A DNA stretch of 5,950 nucleotides from contig CAUABB010000099.1 in NCBI GenBank assembly GCA_958427155.1, positions 1 to 5,950 on the forward strand. The letters are read 5' to 3'. This DNA is from an uncultured Oscillospiraceae bacterium (GTDB lineage Bacteria > Bacillota > Clostridia > Oscillospirales > Ruminococcaceae). Position numbers and translations under genes: made by a program. The notes under the pieces are model-generated. The model worked only from the letters and a program-made list of their open reading frames with translations. It made no database searches and was not told where the DNA came from. This document shows positions 1 to 5,950 of the stretch, piece after piece (the first letter of the stretch is position 1; every line of letters begins with the position of its first letter).

Positions 1-626
1 GGAGCGTAGGTCTTGGTTTCCTTGGCTCTGGAAAGTATTTTCTGATCAATAACGGCCCTTACTTCGCGAACTACAATCTTCCCTGTGAGGATGACTGGAC
101 CAACATTTTTGTGGCCCCTGGTGCGCCTCGTACCTGGATCTGCCGCACACCGCTGACTTTTGATAAGTGGATTCCGTCCGTCCTTTTCCTCACGCACTAT
201 CTTCCGGATGATCCCAAAAACTCTCAGGATATCAACCTCGCTTCTCTTGTGCTGGGGCAAAATGGTATTTGGGGGGATCTGCCCGCGCTTTCAGGAGAGG
301 GTGTCGAACATTTTGGAGAGGTGCTTTCAAAATATAAGGAGGTCCGGGAAGATATTACCGCTGAAGCAGCTGTGAAAAGCGGTATGACCGGTTCCGGCTT
401 TGAGTGTTACGAAAAATTGTCCTCTGAAACCGGAAAAGGGGTTCTTTGTGTCTTTTCAACGGTAAAGGATACCTTCCGCTATATTACATGCAAAAAGACA
501 GCAAATCATTTTTGGGCGTCAGCTCCGGTAACGGTTACCCCGCTTGAGGATGGAACAGCTTTGGTAGAGATCGCTTTTGAGCAGCCCGGTGCGGTTATGG
601 TTTTTTTCGGGGGCGGAGCTGAATGA
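1..626 (+). CDS. C-terminal part of a probable glycoside hydrolase (alpha-galactosidase-like), 5' end outside window
   Basis: The reading frame is open from position 3 to the TGA at 624-626, giving 207 visible residues with no start needed inside the window; the GTG at 111 lies in continuous coding sequence and is not a convincing start. The visible part begins with a segment like the end of a catalytic barrel (NNGPYFANYN, then APRTWICRTPL and a W-rich stretch), followed by QNGIWGDLPALS and a helix with KYKEVREDI, then about 90 residues of beta-strand-like sequence ending in VMVFFGGG. This order, a barrel end, a 'GIWGDL..LS..' helix and a C-terminal beta-sandwich, resembles GH36/melibiase-type and related glycosidases, but the catalytic residues lie upstream and the family cannot be fixed. 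It is the first visible gene of a plus-strand operon, overlapping the next gene by 4 bases. The protein-coding call is firm; the glycosidase call is inference. Confidence 0.6.
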   Translation, partial: SVGLGFLGSGKYFLINNGPYFANYNLPCEDDWTNIFVAPGAPRTWICRTPLTFDKWIPSVLFLTHYLPDDPKNSQDINLASLVLGQNGIWGDLPALSGEGVEHFGEVLSKYKEVREDITAEAAVKSGMTGSGFECYEKLSSETGKGVLCVFSTVKDTFRYITCKKTANHFWASAPVTVTPLEDGTALVEIAFEQPGAVMVFFGGGAE

Positions 627-1465
627 AAACGCTTTATGTGACGGATCTGGACGGCACTTTGCTTGACGCGGACGCGCGGTTGTCTCAGGAGGCGGAGCGG
701 ACTCTTTCCCGGCTGATTAAAAAGGGAATGCAGTTTACCTACGCTTCCGGGCGGACACCAGAGAGCGCGGTTAAAATCATGGAAAATGTTCCGCTCAGCC
801 TCCCGGTTATTATGATGAACGGCGTATTAATTTATGATATGCGGGAAAGAAAATATCTTTTAAAAGAATATCTTTCCGAAAAAAGCGTTGTTGAAATTAA
901 AAAGCTGATGAAGCGCTATCATGCCGGCGGTTTTCTTTACCGTCTTACCGGGGATCATCTGATGACCTATTACGAGCGGGCGGATTCGCTGCCCAAGCGG
1001 GAGTTTATCGCGCAGCGCAGGGAGCGGTATAACAAGCCGTTTACACAGGTGGATAGTTTTGATGCCCTTCCGGTAAAAGATACGTTTTATTTTTGTTTGT
1101 TGGAGCCGGAAGACGTGCTTGCCCCGCTTGCGAAAGCGCTGAGAGAGATTCCGGAGGTTGGATACGCTTTTTATAAGGATATTTATCATCCGGGAACCTG
1201 GTATCTGGAAATTTTCAGCGCTTCTGCTTCCAAATACCAAGCGGTTTGCTGGCTGAGAAATTATTTGAATCCGGAAGAAATCGTCGGATTTGGGGATAAC
1301 CTGAATGATCTTCCCCTTTTTCAGGGATGCGACCGGCGATACGCAGTGGCAAACGCGACGGAAGAATTGAAATGCGCGGCAGACGGTGTTATTGGATCAC
1401 ATACGGAAAACGGCGTAGTCCGTTTTTTGGAGCAGGAAATAGCTGCGAGCTGTCATCAAGGCTGA
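623..1465 (+). CDS. Cof-type HAD-IIB family hydrolase (probable sugar-phosphate phosphatase)
   Basis: This 280-residue protein carries all HAD phosphatase motifs. Motif I is DLDGTLLD at residues 8-15, with D8 the expected nucleophile and D10 the acid/base. Motif II is the Ser in YASGR (S42). The motif III Lys is probably K204 in SASKYQAV, and motif IV is GDNLND at 224-229. MMNGVLIYD near residue 70 is also typical of the Cof group, and the roughly 100 residues between motifs II and III match a C2B cap. Length is normal for the family (about 270 residues). Such cytoplasmic, Mg2+-dependent enzymes usually dephosphorylate sugar phosphates or small phosphorylated metabolites; specificity is set by the cap and cannot be deduced here. 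The ATG overlaps the stop of the upstream gene (ATGA) and is preceded by a GGCGGAG-type site, so translation is probably coupled to the glycosidase-like gene. The family call is very secure, the substrate unknown. Confidence 0.93.
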   Translation: MKTLYVTDLDGTLLDADARLSQEAERTLSRLIKKGMQFTYASGRTPESAVKIMENVPLSLPVIMMNGVLIYDMRERKYLLKEYLSEKSVVEIKKLMKRYHAGGFLYRLTGDHLMTYYERADSLPKREFIAQRRERYNKPFTQVDSFDALPVKDTFYFCLLEPEDVLAPLAKALREIPEVGYAFYKDIYHPGTWYLEIFSASASKYQAVCWLRNYLNPEEIVGFGDNLNDLPLFQGCDRRYAVANATEELKCAADGVIGSHTENGVVRFLEQEIAASCHQG

Positions 1466-1468
1466 GAA

Positions 1469-1474
1469 GAGGTG
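1469..1474 (+). promoter_or_regulatory. Ribosome binding site fixing the esterase start at 1480
   Basis: GAGGTG lies five bases before the ATG at 1480, immediately after the stop codon of the HAD gene. It supports 1480 over the in-frame upstream ATG at 1327, which would lie deep inside the phosphatase gene. Confidence 0.75.
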
Positions 1475-1479
1475 CAGTC

Positions 1480-2505
1480 ATGCAGAGTTTTGGAGCAGAA
1501 CCGTTTTTTGAGTCTCTTTTGAGAGAAAAAGCGTTGTTTCCGGTTTCCGGTCTGTTAGCCGGAAGAATGGAGTGGGATGAGTGGCGTTCTCAGCTGAAGG
1601 AATTGGTGCGAAACGCGTTGGGACGGATGAATTTCTCCGATGAGCTTGGGGTAAAGGAACTGGAACGGGTAGAGTATGCGGAGTATACCCGCATAAAGAT
1701 CGCTTATGAAACGGAGCCGGGGCTTGAAACACCTGCCTATCTTTTGACACCTGCTTATAATCAAACAGGGGCGGCGGTTTTGGCGGTCCATGGCCATGGG
1801 TATGGTGTAAAGGATATTGTAGGGCTTAGTCCGGATGGCAGTGAGCGGACAGGAGCACCCGGCTATCAAAAGGATTTCGCGCTTTCTTTGGTAAAAAAAG
1901 GTTTTCTGGTTTTTGCGCCGGAATTAATGGGATTTGGCGAGCTTCGTTTTCAAGAGGATAAAGACGCGCCTCATCCTGATACGTCTTCCTGCCGCCGGCT
2001 TGCTACCGCTCTTCTCATGTACGGCAGAACGCTGGCTGGTGTTCGTGTGGAGCAGTGTATCCGCGCGCTGGATATTATGGGAACGATAGAACGGATAGAC
2101 CGAAACCGTATTGGATGTATGGGAATTTCAGGCGGCGGATTGGTTTGTTCATTTTTAACAGCTCTAGACGAACGGGTGAAAGCGGCTGTGATTTCCGGAT
2201 ACGCCAACTCATTCCGGGAGAGCATTTTTACATTTGACCATTGCGTGGATAATTATCTGCCCGGTCTTTCTCTCGGAGCGGAACTTGAGGATGTTCTTTC
2301 GTTAATCGCACCCCGGCCGATGCTGTGGGAATCCGGCATCCGCGATCCCATGTTTCCCATTGCTGCGGCGAAGGAAGCGGCGCGTACAGTCCGCCGGGTT
2401 TATCGTTTGCTTGGAAAAGAAAATTTATTTGAGCATGATATTTTTGACGCGGACCACCAAATCTCGGGCGATCGTTCTTTTGATTTTCTGGCTGAACATC
2501 TTTAA
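1480..2505 (+). CDS. Alpha/beta hydrolase, probable esterase (acetyl xylan esterase/YtaP-like)
   Basis: The 341-residue protein has the alpha/beta hydrolase layout: strand plus HGHG at residues 104-107 (oxyanion-hole region), the nucleophile elbow GISGGG with S217, the acid D289 in SGIRDPMFP, and H326 in DADHQISG near the C terminus. APRPMLW just before the acid and the order of motifs match the acetyl xylan esterase/dienelactone hydrolase-like group (Abhydrolase_7, Bacillus YtaP). No signal peptide or membrane segment is seen, so it is probably cytoplasmic. It would hydrolyse an ester, perhaps an acetyl group or another substituent on an imported sugar, but the substrate is inference. The start at 1480 was chosen because it has a well-spaced ribosome binding site and lies 14 bases after the HAD stop; the open frame extends upstream but only inside the previous gene. 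It is the last gene of the plus-strand operon, followed by a strong hairpin terminator. Confidence 0.88.
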   Translation: MQSFGAEPFFESLLREKALFPVSGLLAGRMEWDEWRSQLKELVRNALGRMNFSDELGVKELERVEYAEYTRIKIAYETEPGLETPAYLLTPAYNQTGAAVLAVHGHGYGVKDIVGLSPDGSERTGAPGYQKDFALSLVKKGFLVFAPELMGFGELRFQEDKDAPHPDTSSCRRLATALLMYGRTLAGVRVEQCIRALDIMGTIERIDRNRIGCMGISGGGLVCSFLTALDERVKAAVISGYANSFRESIFTFDHCVDNYLPGLSLGAELEDVLSLIAPRPMLWESGIRDPMFPIAAAKEAARTVRRVYRLLGKENLFEHDIFDADHQISGDRSFDFLAEHL

Positions 2506-2515
2506 ATAAGGTGTA

Positions 2516-2555
2516 AAAAACAGCTGTCAGCAAAATTTGGCTGACAGCTGTTTTT
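2516..2555. terminator. Bidirectional intrinsic terminator between convergent operons
   Basis: A perfect 16-base inverted repeat pairs 2516-2531 with 2540-2555 around an 8-base loop. The core arm is CAGCTGTCAGC (11 bp, G+C-containing), flanked by an A tract on the left and a T tract on the right, so a U run follows the hairpin on both strands (five T on plus, six on minus). It lies 10 bases after the esterase stop and 31 bases beyond the stop of the minus-strand isomerase gene, so it can end both transcripts. Confidence 0.93.
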
Positions 2556-2586
2556 ATGGCTTTAAAAGGTCTTATAGGTCGGTGTT

Positions 2587-3360
2587 TTAAAAAATGCTTT
2601 TAAAATATTTTACGGTGTCTTCCGCAACCGCTTCATAATCATATTGATAAGCGTCAAAAGCGGCCATCCCATCAAAACCGGTTTCCCGCAACTTCGCGAT
2701 ATAGGCTGGAAGATCCATATCGCCCTCATATGGGACCAGATGGTTATGAATTCCCGTTTTCATGTTTTCGACATGAGCGTGAATGATCAGTCCTTTGCAG
2801 CTTTCAATTGCAGCCATAGGATCAGGATCCTGCAGAAAAATATGGCCGATATCCGCGTTGATCTTTAAAACGGGTGAATTGATTTCTTGGAACGCTTTCA
2901 GCGTTAAAGCAGTAGTGTCCAGGACAAAGCCGGGTTCAAACTCCATCGCCAGCTCAACGCCGAGCTGTTCGGCGTAAACGCAGAGTTCTTTGGTTTTCTC
3001 AATTTGGCGATTCCACTGTACTTCAAAAGGTTCCTCCTCGTTTTTTTTGGCCCCGTTAATGATAACCAGAGGAGACTCCATTTCCTTCGCTACCCGGATA
3101 GCGTTCCGAACGGCCTGGAAGCGCTCTTCACCTTCTGTGTAATCCATATGTGCGCTGACTGAATAAGCCTTGACACCATATTGCCGAATAACTTTTTTCA
3201 TTTTTTCGGCAAATCCAGGCGCAAAAAATTCTGGACGAGGATTGAAGCTTTTATCGGAAATTCCAAATTCAATCCCGTCGAATCCTTTTGCCATCAACCT
3301 TTTGACACCTTCCTCATAGGGAAGAGGATCTAACATCTGCACGCGTCCCAGTAAATACAT
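2587..3360 (-). CDS. Sugar phosphate isomerase/epimerase family protein (xylose isomerase-like TIM barrel)
   Basis: The 257-residue protein has the pattern of the AP-endonuclease-2/xylose isomerase-like TIM barrel (IolE, IolI, tagatose/psicose 3-epimerase relatives). It shows KGFDGIEFG near residue 30, SAHMDY at 70-74, AMEFEPG at 138-144, NADIGH at 168-173, IHAHVENM at 193-200 and the GFDGMAAFDAY strand at 228-238. The acidic residue of AMEFEPG (E140 or E142), D170, one His of the HAH motif and the acid at 236 are the likely divalent-metal ligands. D236 stands where many relatives carry Glu. The enzyme probably isomerises or epimerises a sugar or cyclitol in the cytoplasm; the substrate is unknown. 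AAAGGAG lies 9 bases before the ATG, so the start is secure. It is the last gene of the minus-strand run, 62 bases after the methyltransferase gene, and ends at the shared terminator. Confidence 0.87.
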   Translation of the reverse strand: MYLLGRVQMLDPLPYEEGVKRLMAKGFDGIEFGISDKSFNPRPEFFAPGFAEKMKKVIRQYGVKAYSVSAHMDYTEGEERFQAVRNAIRVAKEMESPLVIINGAKKNEEEPFEVQWNRQIEKTKELCVYAEQLGVELAMEFEPGFVLDTTALTLKAFQEINSPVLKINADIGHIFLQDPDPMAAIESCKGLIIHAHVENMKTGIHNHLVPYEGDMDLPAYIAKLRETGFDGMAAFDAYQYDYEAVAEDTVKYFKSIF

Positions 3361-3405
3361 TTTTCATATCTCCTTTGCTTGTCGTATTGTTGTATATTTT
3401 GTAAT

Positions 3406-3415
3406 ATTTATACCA
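3406..3415 (-). promoter_or_regulatory. Possible extended -10 promoter for the isomerase gene
   Basis: On the minus strand the 62-base AT-rich gap before the isomerase contains TGGTATAAAT, which fits an extended -10 element (TGnTATAAT) with one mismatch. No good -35 box is found about 17 bases upstream, where the sequence is inside the end of the methyltransferase gene. Transcription from here would give a leader of roughly 40 bases ending with the AAAGGAG site. The AT richness makes a chance match plausible. Confidence 0.3.
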
Positions 3416-3422
3416 TTTGTTT

Positions 3423-4280
3423 TTATATCTTCTGATAAATCAGAAGTTCAAAAGAAGCGGTAACAGCGAGATGTTCCAATTTATCAAGCCGTTCTAGACC
3501 TTCTTTGGAAGTCTTATAGTAGTAAGGGGTCATTTCAAACAGATGAAGAATATCCTGTTGCGTAGGAAGGGTGAGCAAAAGCTTGATTTTTTTAGCCTTT
3601 AGAAAATAAAACCCCTCCAAAGGATAATCTTTGACCTCGTTTTGATAAGGAGTGTCATAAATAATCTGTTTAAGTTCCCAGAGATGTTCTTTCCCTGGAA
3701 TTGCCATAATCAGAAACCCCCCTGGACTTAAAACCCGCAGCAGCTCCTCCTGGCAAAACGGCGCAAATAAATTTAGCGCAAGGTCGCAGACTGAACTTTC
3801 AGTAGGAAGGCGAAAAGCACTGGCAGCGGCAAATTCCGCATTTTCTATATCAGGCATCAGTTGAAAAGCTTTTTTCCAGCGCCGCGCCGCTAAATCAACC
3901 GCATATTTGGAAATGTCAATGCCAAGCAGTTCGAATTTTTTATTTAAGCTGTGCAGCGCTTCCGCTAGGCGAGTGGTATAGTATCCCTCTCCGCATCCTA
4001 CGTCCAAAATGCGAAGCGTTTTTCTTTTATAGGGAAGGGAACAAGCGGTGTCGTTTATGGCGTTTGAGAGAAACTCATAATATCCTTTGTTTAAAAAATC
4101 ACGCCGTGCGGTTGCCATCAGTTTATTGTCGCCCGGCTGTTTGCTCCTTTTTTGGGTGACCTCCAAAAGGTTGACGTAGCCGCTTTTAGCCTGATCAAAA
4201 GTATGTCGTTTTCGACAGCGATAACTGCCGCCTTCAAATTGGAGAGGCATGCCGCAAGTAGGACAGGTAAGAGGAAACAT
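3423..4280 (-). CDS. rlmA: 23S rRNA (guanine-N1)-methyltransferase, RlmA family
   Basis: The 285-residue protein begins with the RlmA zinc-finger: C6, C9, C22 and H26 in the CPTC...CRKRH arrangement, followed by FDQAKSGYVNLL, a stretch that is highly characteristic of this family. The Rossmann methyltransferase domain follows, with SAM-binding motif I DVGCGEG at 93-99, acidic GID at 120-122, LNLFAP at 169-174, and PGGFLIMAIPGKEHLWELK around 186-204. MTPYYYKTS near the C terminus matches the conserved TP segment of RlmA. The enzyme methylates N1 of a guanine in helix 35 of 23S rRNA using S-adenosylmethionine: G745 in the E. coli enzyme, G748 in Gram-positive RlmA(II)/TlrB, where methylation contributes to tylosin resistance. 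A G748 target is likely here only by lineage. AAGGAG lies 7 bases before the ATG and overlaps the stop of the upstream flavin reductase gene, so the two are probably translationally coupled. Confidence 0.92.
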   Translation of the reverse strand: MFPLTCPTCGMPLQFEGGSYRCRKRHTFDQAKSGYVNLLEVTQKRSKQPGDNKLMATARRDFLNKGYYEFLSNAINDTACSLPYKRKTLRILDVGCGEGYYTTRLAEALHSLNKKFELLGIDISKYAVDLAARRWKKAFQLMPDIENAEFAAASAFRLPTESSVCDLALNLFAPFCQEELLRVLSPGGFLIMAIPGKEHLWELKQIIYDTPYQNEVKDYPLEGFYFLKAKKIKLLLTLPTQQDILHLFEMTPYYYKTSKEGLERLDKLEHLAVTASFELLIYQKI

Positions 4281-4287
4281 AGTCTTT

Positions 4288-4293
4288 CTCCTT
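4288..4293 (-). promoter_or_regulatory. rlmA ribosome binding site overlapping the upstream stop codon
   Basis: AAGGAG on the minus strand shares bases 4292-4293 with the TAA stop (4292-4294) of the flavin reductase gene. Ribosomes ending the first gene release on the start site of the next, a layout expected for coupled translation. Confidence 0.7.
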
Positions 4294-4915
4294 ATCGTTG
4301 ACTGTTCCGTTTATTTGGCCGTATACGCCCTGATCTCTGTTTCGGGGAAGAAAGAGGTTTCTTTCGTACAGAAAAACCAAAGCTGCCCAATTTTGTTCCA
4401 AGCTCAAAATACTCACCATGAGCATATGCGGTTAGACCGCAGCGATCCAGATGAAGCTTTCCCGCTTTGTCAAGATAGGCGGGATTAACCAAAACGGAAA
4501 CGATATCGGCAAGAAACATTTCGTGTGAGCCCAACGAAATAATATTGCTCACTCTGCATTCCATACTCAAGGGACTTTCCGCAATGACAGGACAGCCAGT
4601 TTCAGGTCCCGGCTCCGGAGTGAGGTTCATTTTTTGAAATTTATCCGTATCCCGTCCGGAACGCACGCCACAGTAATCCGCGGCACGGACGAGCGGTTTG
4701 TTGGTGAGATTTATGACGAAGACGCCTGAATCCCGGATTAACGGGGTGGAATAGCGCTCCGGACGCAGTGAAATATACGTTTTTGGAGGAATTGTGTTGA
4801 TAATTCCCGTCCAGCCAATCGTAATGATGTTGGGATGCTCCATTGTCCCGCAGCTTACCATTACAGGCGGCACAGGCGCCAGAAGAGCTCCGCCCTTCCA
4901 TTGAACTTTTTTCAT
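4292..4915 (-). CDS. Flavin reductase family protein (flavoredoxin-like FMN-binding)
   Basis: The 207-residue protein has the split-barrel flavin reductase/flavoredoxin pattern. PVPPVMVSCG at 14-23 is followed by NIITIGWTGIINTIPP at 29-44, SLRPERYSTPLI at 49-60, the FVINL strand at 66-70, DYCGVRSGRDTDKF at 80-93 and MECRV...LGSHEMFLADI at 118-138. These are the segments that bind FMN and form the dimer interface in this family. Members reduce flavins or carry electrons in the cytoplasm; the partner here is unknown. The start at 4915 (MKKVQWKGG) was chosen because GGAAGGA lies 9 bases upstream and the family normally begins just before this point. The longer frame from 5023 would add 36 atypical residues and overlap the upstream antiporter gene. 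The last 20 or so residues (187-207) form a Lys/Arg-rich tail after FGFSVRKK, where relatives usually end. It sits 25 bases after the antiporter gene. Confidence 0.88.
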   Translation of the reverse strand: MKKVQWKGGALLAPVPPVMVSCGTMEHPNIITIGWTGIINTIPPKTYISLRPERYSTPLIRDSGVFVINLTNKPLVRAADYCGVRSGRDTDKFQKMNLTPEPGPETGCPVIAESPLSMECRVSNIISLGSHEMFLADIVSVLVNPAYLDKAGKLHLDRCGLTAYAHGEYFELGTKLGSFGFSVRKKPLSSPKQRSGRIRPNKRNSQR

Positions 4916-4924
4916 TTTAAAGAA

Positions 4925-4931
4925 TCCTTCC
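4925..4931 (-). promoter_or_regulatory. Ribosome binding site fixing the flavin reductase start at 4915
   Basis: GGAAGGA on the minus strand lies nine bases before the ATG at 4915, inside the 25-base gap after the antiporter stop. It favours this start over the ATG at 5023. Confidence 0.65.
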
Positions 4932-4940
4932 GGTATACGT

Positions 4941-5950
4941 TTAAGGCTTTGGAAGCTGTTCTCTTTCACGAAGAGCTTTCTGCTTTTCAAGCTTTCTGCG
5001 CTGAGCGCGGAGCTGCTCCTCAATGTCGTTTCCGCTTAGAACAAGAGTATCACCGGGGCGAATAACGGTTGACCCGCGCGGGACGATAATTTCACGCCCG
5101 CGCCGAATCATCACGACTAAAATTTCTTCCGGAATCTCGGCGTCCATTAGAGAAAGATTTGCCCACCGGCTCTTTTCGTGAACCTTATACTCCAAAAGCT
5201 TTGTGTTATATTCTTCCTGATAATCGTTAAAGGTTTTAAGAACCGGGGTGCTCTCATCCACCAGTTTGAGCTTTCGCGCGAAAAGCGGAATGAGAGTCCC
5301 CTGAACTGCGACTGAGAAAAGGGCAACAAAGAAAACAATATGGAAAATATCATTCATAATTGGAATTTGATCGTTACTGGCATAACTGACCGCAAAAATA
5401 GCAAATACGATAGAAGCCGCTCCACGCAGACCTACCCACGAGACAAAAAGCTGACTTTTAAACGGGATCTTGAACCAGCTTAAAATACTAAAGGTTGCGG
5501 CCGGACGAGCAATAATAATCATAAAGACTGAAAGCAGAATTCCAAATACAGCAATTGAAGGTAGACGTGAAGGAAAGGCGAGAAGACCAAGAGTAAAGAA
5601 GAGCATGATCTGCATCAGCCAGGAAATCCCGTCGAAGAAATGAACAAGACTGCGCTTGTGAAAAATTTTGCTGTTTCCAAGAATAATTCCAGCAATATAA
5701 ACACTTAAATATCCGTTTCCACCCAGAAATTCGCTTAGTGAGTAAGAGAGAATCGCAATTCCAATAACAAAAATCGGATAGAGACCGACTATTTCAAATT
5801 CAAATCGCCGTAAAACGATCACGGCAACAACAGCAAGAAGAATTCCTACCGTTAAACCAAAACCGATCTGGGATAGAAGCATCAGTATAATTGACCATGG
5901 ATCATTTCCCGCAGGGGACATCAGCGTAAGGATAACCAAAGTCAACATGT
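4941..5950 (-). CDS. K+(Na+)/H+ antiporter with TrkA-C domain, C-terminal part, 5' end outside window
   Basis: The frame is open through the right window edge. The first in-window Met (codon 5946-5948) lies in MLTLVILTLMS, a segment that in this family sits within the transmembrane domain, so the real start is beyond the window. Counting from that Met, about eight hydrophobic segments follow to residue 222, including NGYLSVYIAGIILGN at 78-92, the FFTLGLLAFPSR segment at 117-128 and SWVGLRGAASIVFAIF at 170-185, all typical of the Na+/H+ exchanger domain of NhaP2/CvrA-type antiporters. A cytoplasmic TrkA-C (RCK_C) domain spans roughly 250-308, with IIVPRGSTVIRPGDTLVLSG as its clear signature, and may sense a ligand or ions. 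A charged helical tail (about 308-335, rich in Arg, Lys, Glu and Gln) ends the protein. It exports K+ or Na+ in exchange for protons across the cytoplasmic membrane; ion choice is not readable. It is the first visible gene of the minus-strand run. Confidence 0.9.
   Translation of the reverse strand, partial: MLTLVILTLMSPAGNDPWSIILMLLSQIGFGLTVGILLAVVAVIVLRRFEFEIVGLYPIFVIGIAILSYSLSEFLGGNGYLSVYIAGIILGNSKIFHKRSLVHFFDGISWLMQIMLFFTLGLLAFPSRLPSIAVFGILLSVFMIIIARPAATFSILSWFKIPFKSQLFVSWVGLRGAASIVFAIFAVSYASNDQIPIMNDIFHIVFFVALFSVAVQGTLIPLFARKLKLVDESTPVLKTFNDYQEEYNTKLLEYKVHEKSRWANLSLMDAEIPEEILVVMIRRGREIIVPRGSTVIRPGDTLVLSGNDIEEQLRAQRRKLEKQKALREREQLPKP

Noticed and set aside
623..637. CcpA cre-like sequence ATGAAAACGCTTTAT at the phosphatase start codon
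   Set aside because: It matches the cre consensus with one mismatch, but it lies inside an operon over a start codon where ATGAAAACG is a common coding beginning; chance is the simpler explanation.
860..1240. Long minus-strand open frame opposite the phosphatase gene
   Set aside because: It is a shadow of a gene with complete HAD motifs; its translation shows no recognisable domain and it has no supporting start site.
1327..1479. In-frame upstream ATG that would lengthen the esterase by 51 residues
   Set aside because: It lies inside the phosphatase gene at its conserved C-terminal region, has no clear ribosome binding site, and the extra residues do not resemble the family; 1480 has a well-spaced GAGGTG.
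3379..3407. Plus-strand TTGTCG, 17-base gap, TAATAT promoter-like pair in the rlmA-isomerase gap
   Set aside because: It would drive transcription antisense to the isomerase with no plus-strand gene behind it; in such an AT-rich gap this is likely chance.
4916..5023. Upstream ATG at 5023 for the flavin reductase
   Set aside because: It would overlap the antiporter's TrkA-C tail by 83 bases and add 36 residues not typical of the family; the start at 4915 has its own GGAAGGA site.
5946..5948. ATG at 5948 as the true start of the antiporter
   Set aside because: The protein would lack several transmembrane segments expected of the exchanger domain, and the frame is still open at the window edge, so this is an internal Met.

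Overview
The window looks like an ordinary stretch of a chromosome from a low-to-mid G+C Bacillota, most likely a Clostridia member (an inference from strong AGGAG-type ribosome binding sites, tightly packed genes, a compact hairpin-plus-T terminator and the protein families present). Two gene runs converge on one shared terminator near position 2535. No mobile element, CRISPR array, tRNA/rRNA gene or phage-like gene was seen, and I do not see a clear new biological system. The longest stretch without a gene is about 80 bases.

Plus strand, positions 1-2505: (i) the C-terminal part of a large protein that resembles the last portion of a TIM-barrel glycoside hydrolase, cut by the left window edge; (ii) a Cof-type (HAD-IIB) sugar-phosphate phosphatase-like protein whose ATG overlaps the upstream stop as ATGA; (iii) an alpha/beta hydrolase/esterase of the acetyl-xylan-esterase/YtaP type with a complete Ser-Asp-His triad. 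The overlap and the 14-base gap make this an operon. Its content (glycosidase, phosphatase, esterase) suggests breakdown of a decorated plant-type or host-type carbohydrate, but the substrate cannot be read from the sequence.

Minus strand, read from 5950 down to 2587: (i) the C-terminal two thirds of a CPA-type K+(Na+)/H+ antiporter with a TrkA-C (RCK_C) domain, cut by the right edge; (ii) a flavin reductase-like FMN-binding protein; (iii) an RlmA-family 23S rRNA guanine-N1 methyltransferase with its Zn-finger; (iv) after a 62-base AT-rich gap, a sugar phosphate isomerase/epimerase-type TIM barrel. The first three are spaced 25 and 11 bases apart and are probably co-transcribed; the isomerase may be read from the same transcript or from its own weak extended -10 promoter. 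The antiporter, flavin reductase and methyltransferase have no obvious shared pathway and look like housekeeping genes, whereas the isomerase fits better with the carbohydrate theme of the converging plus-strand operon.
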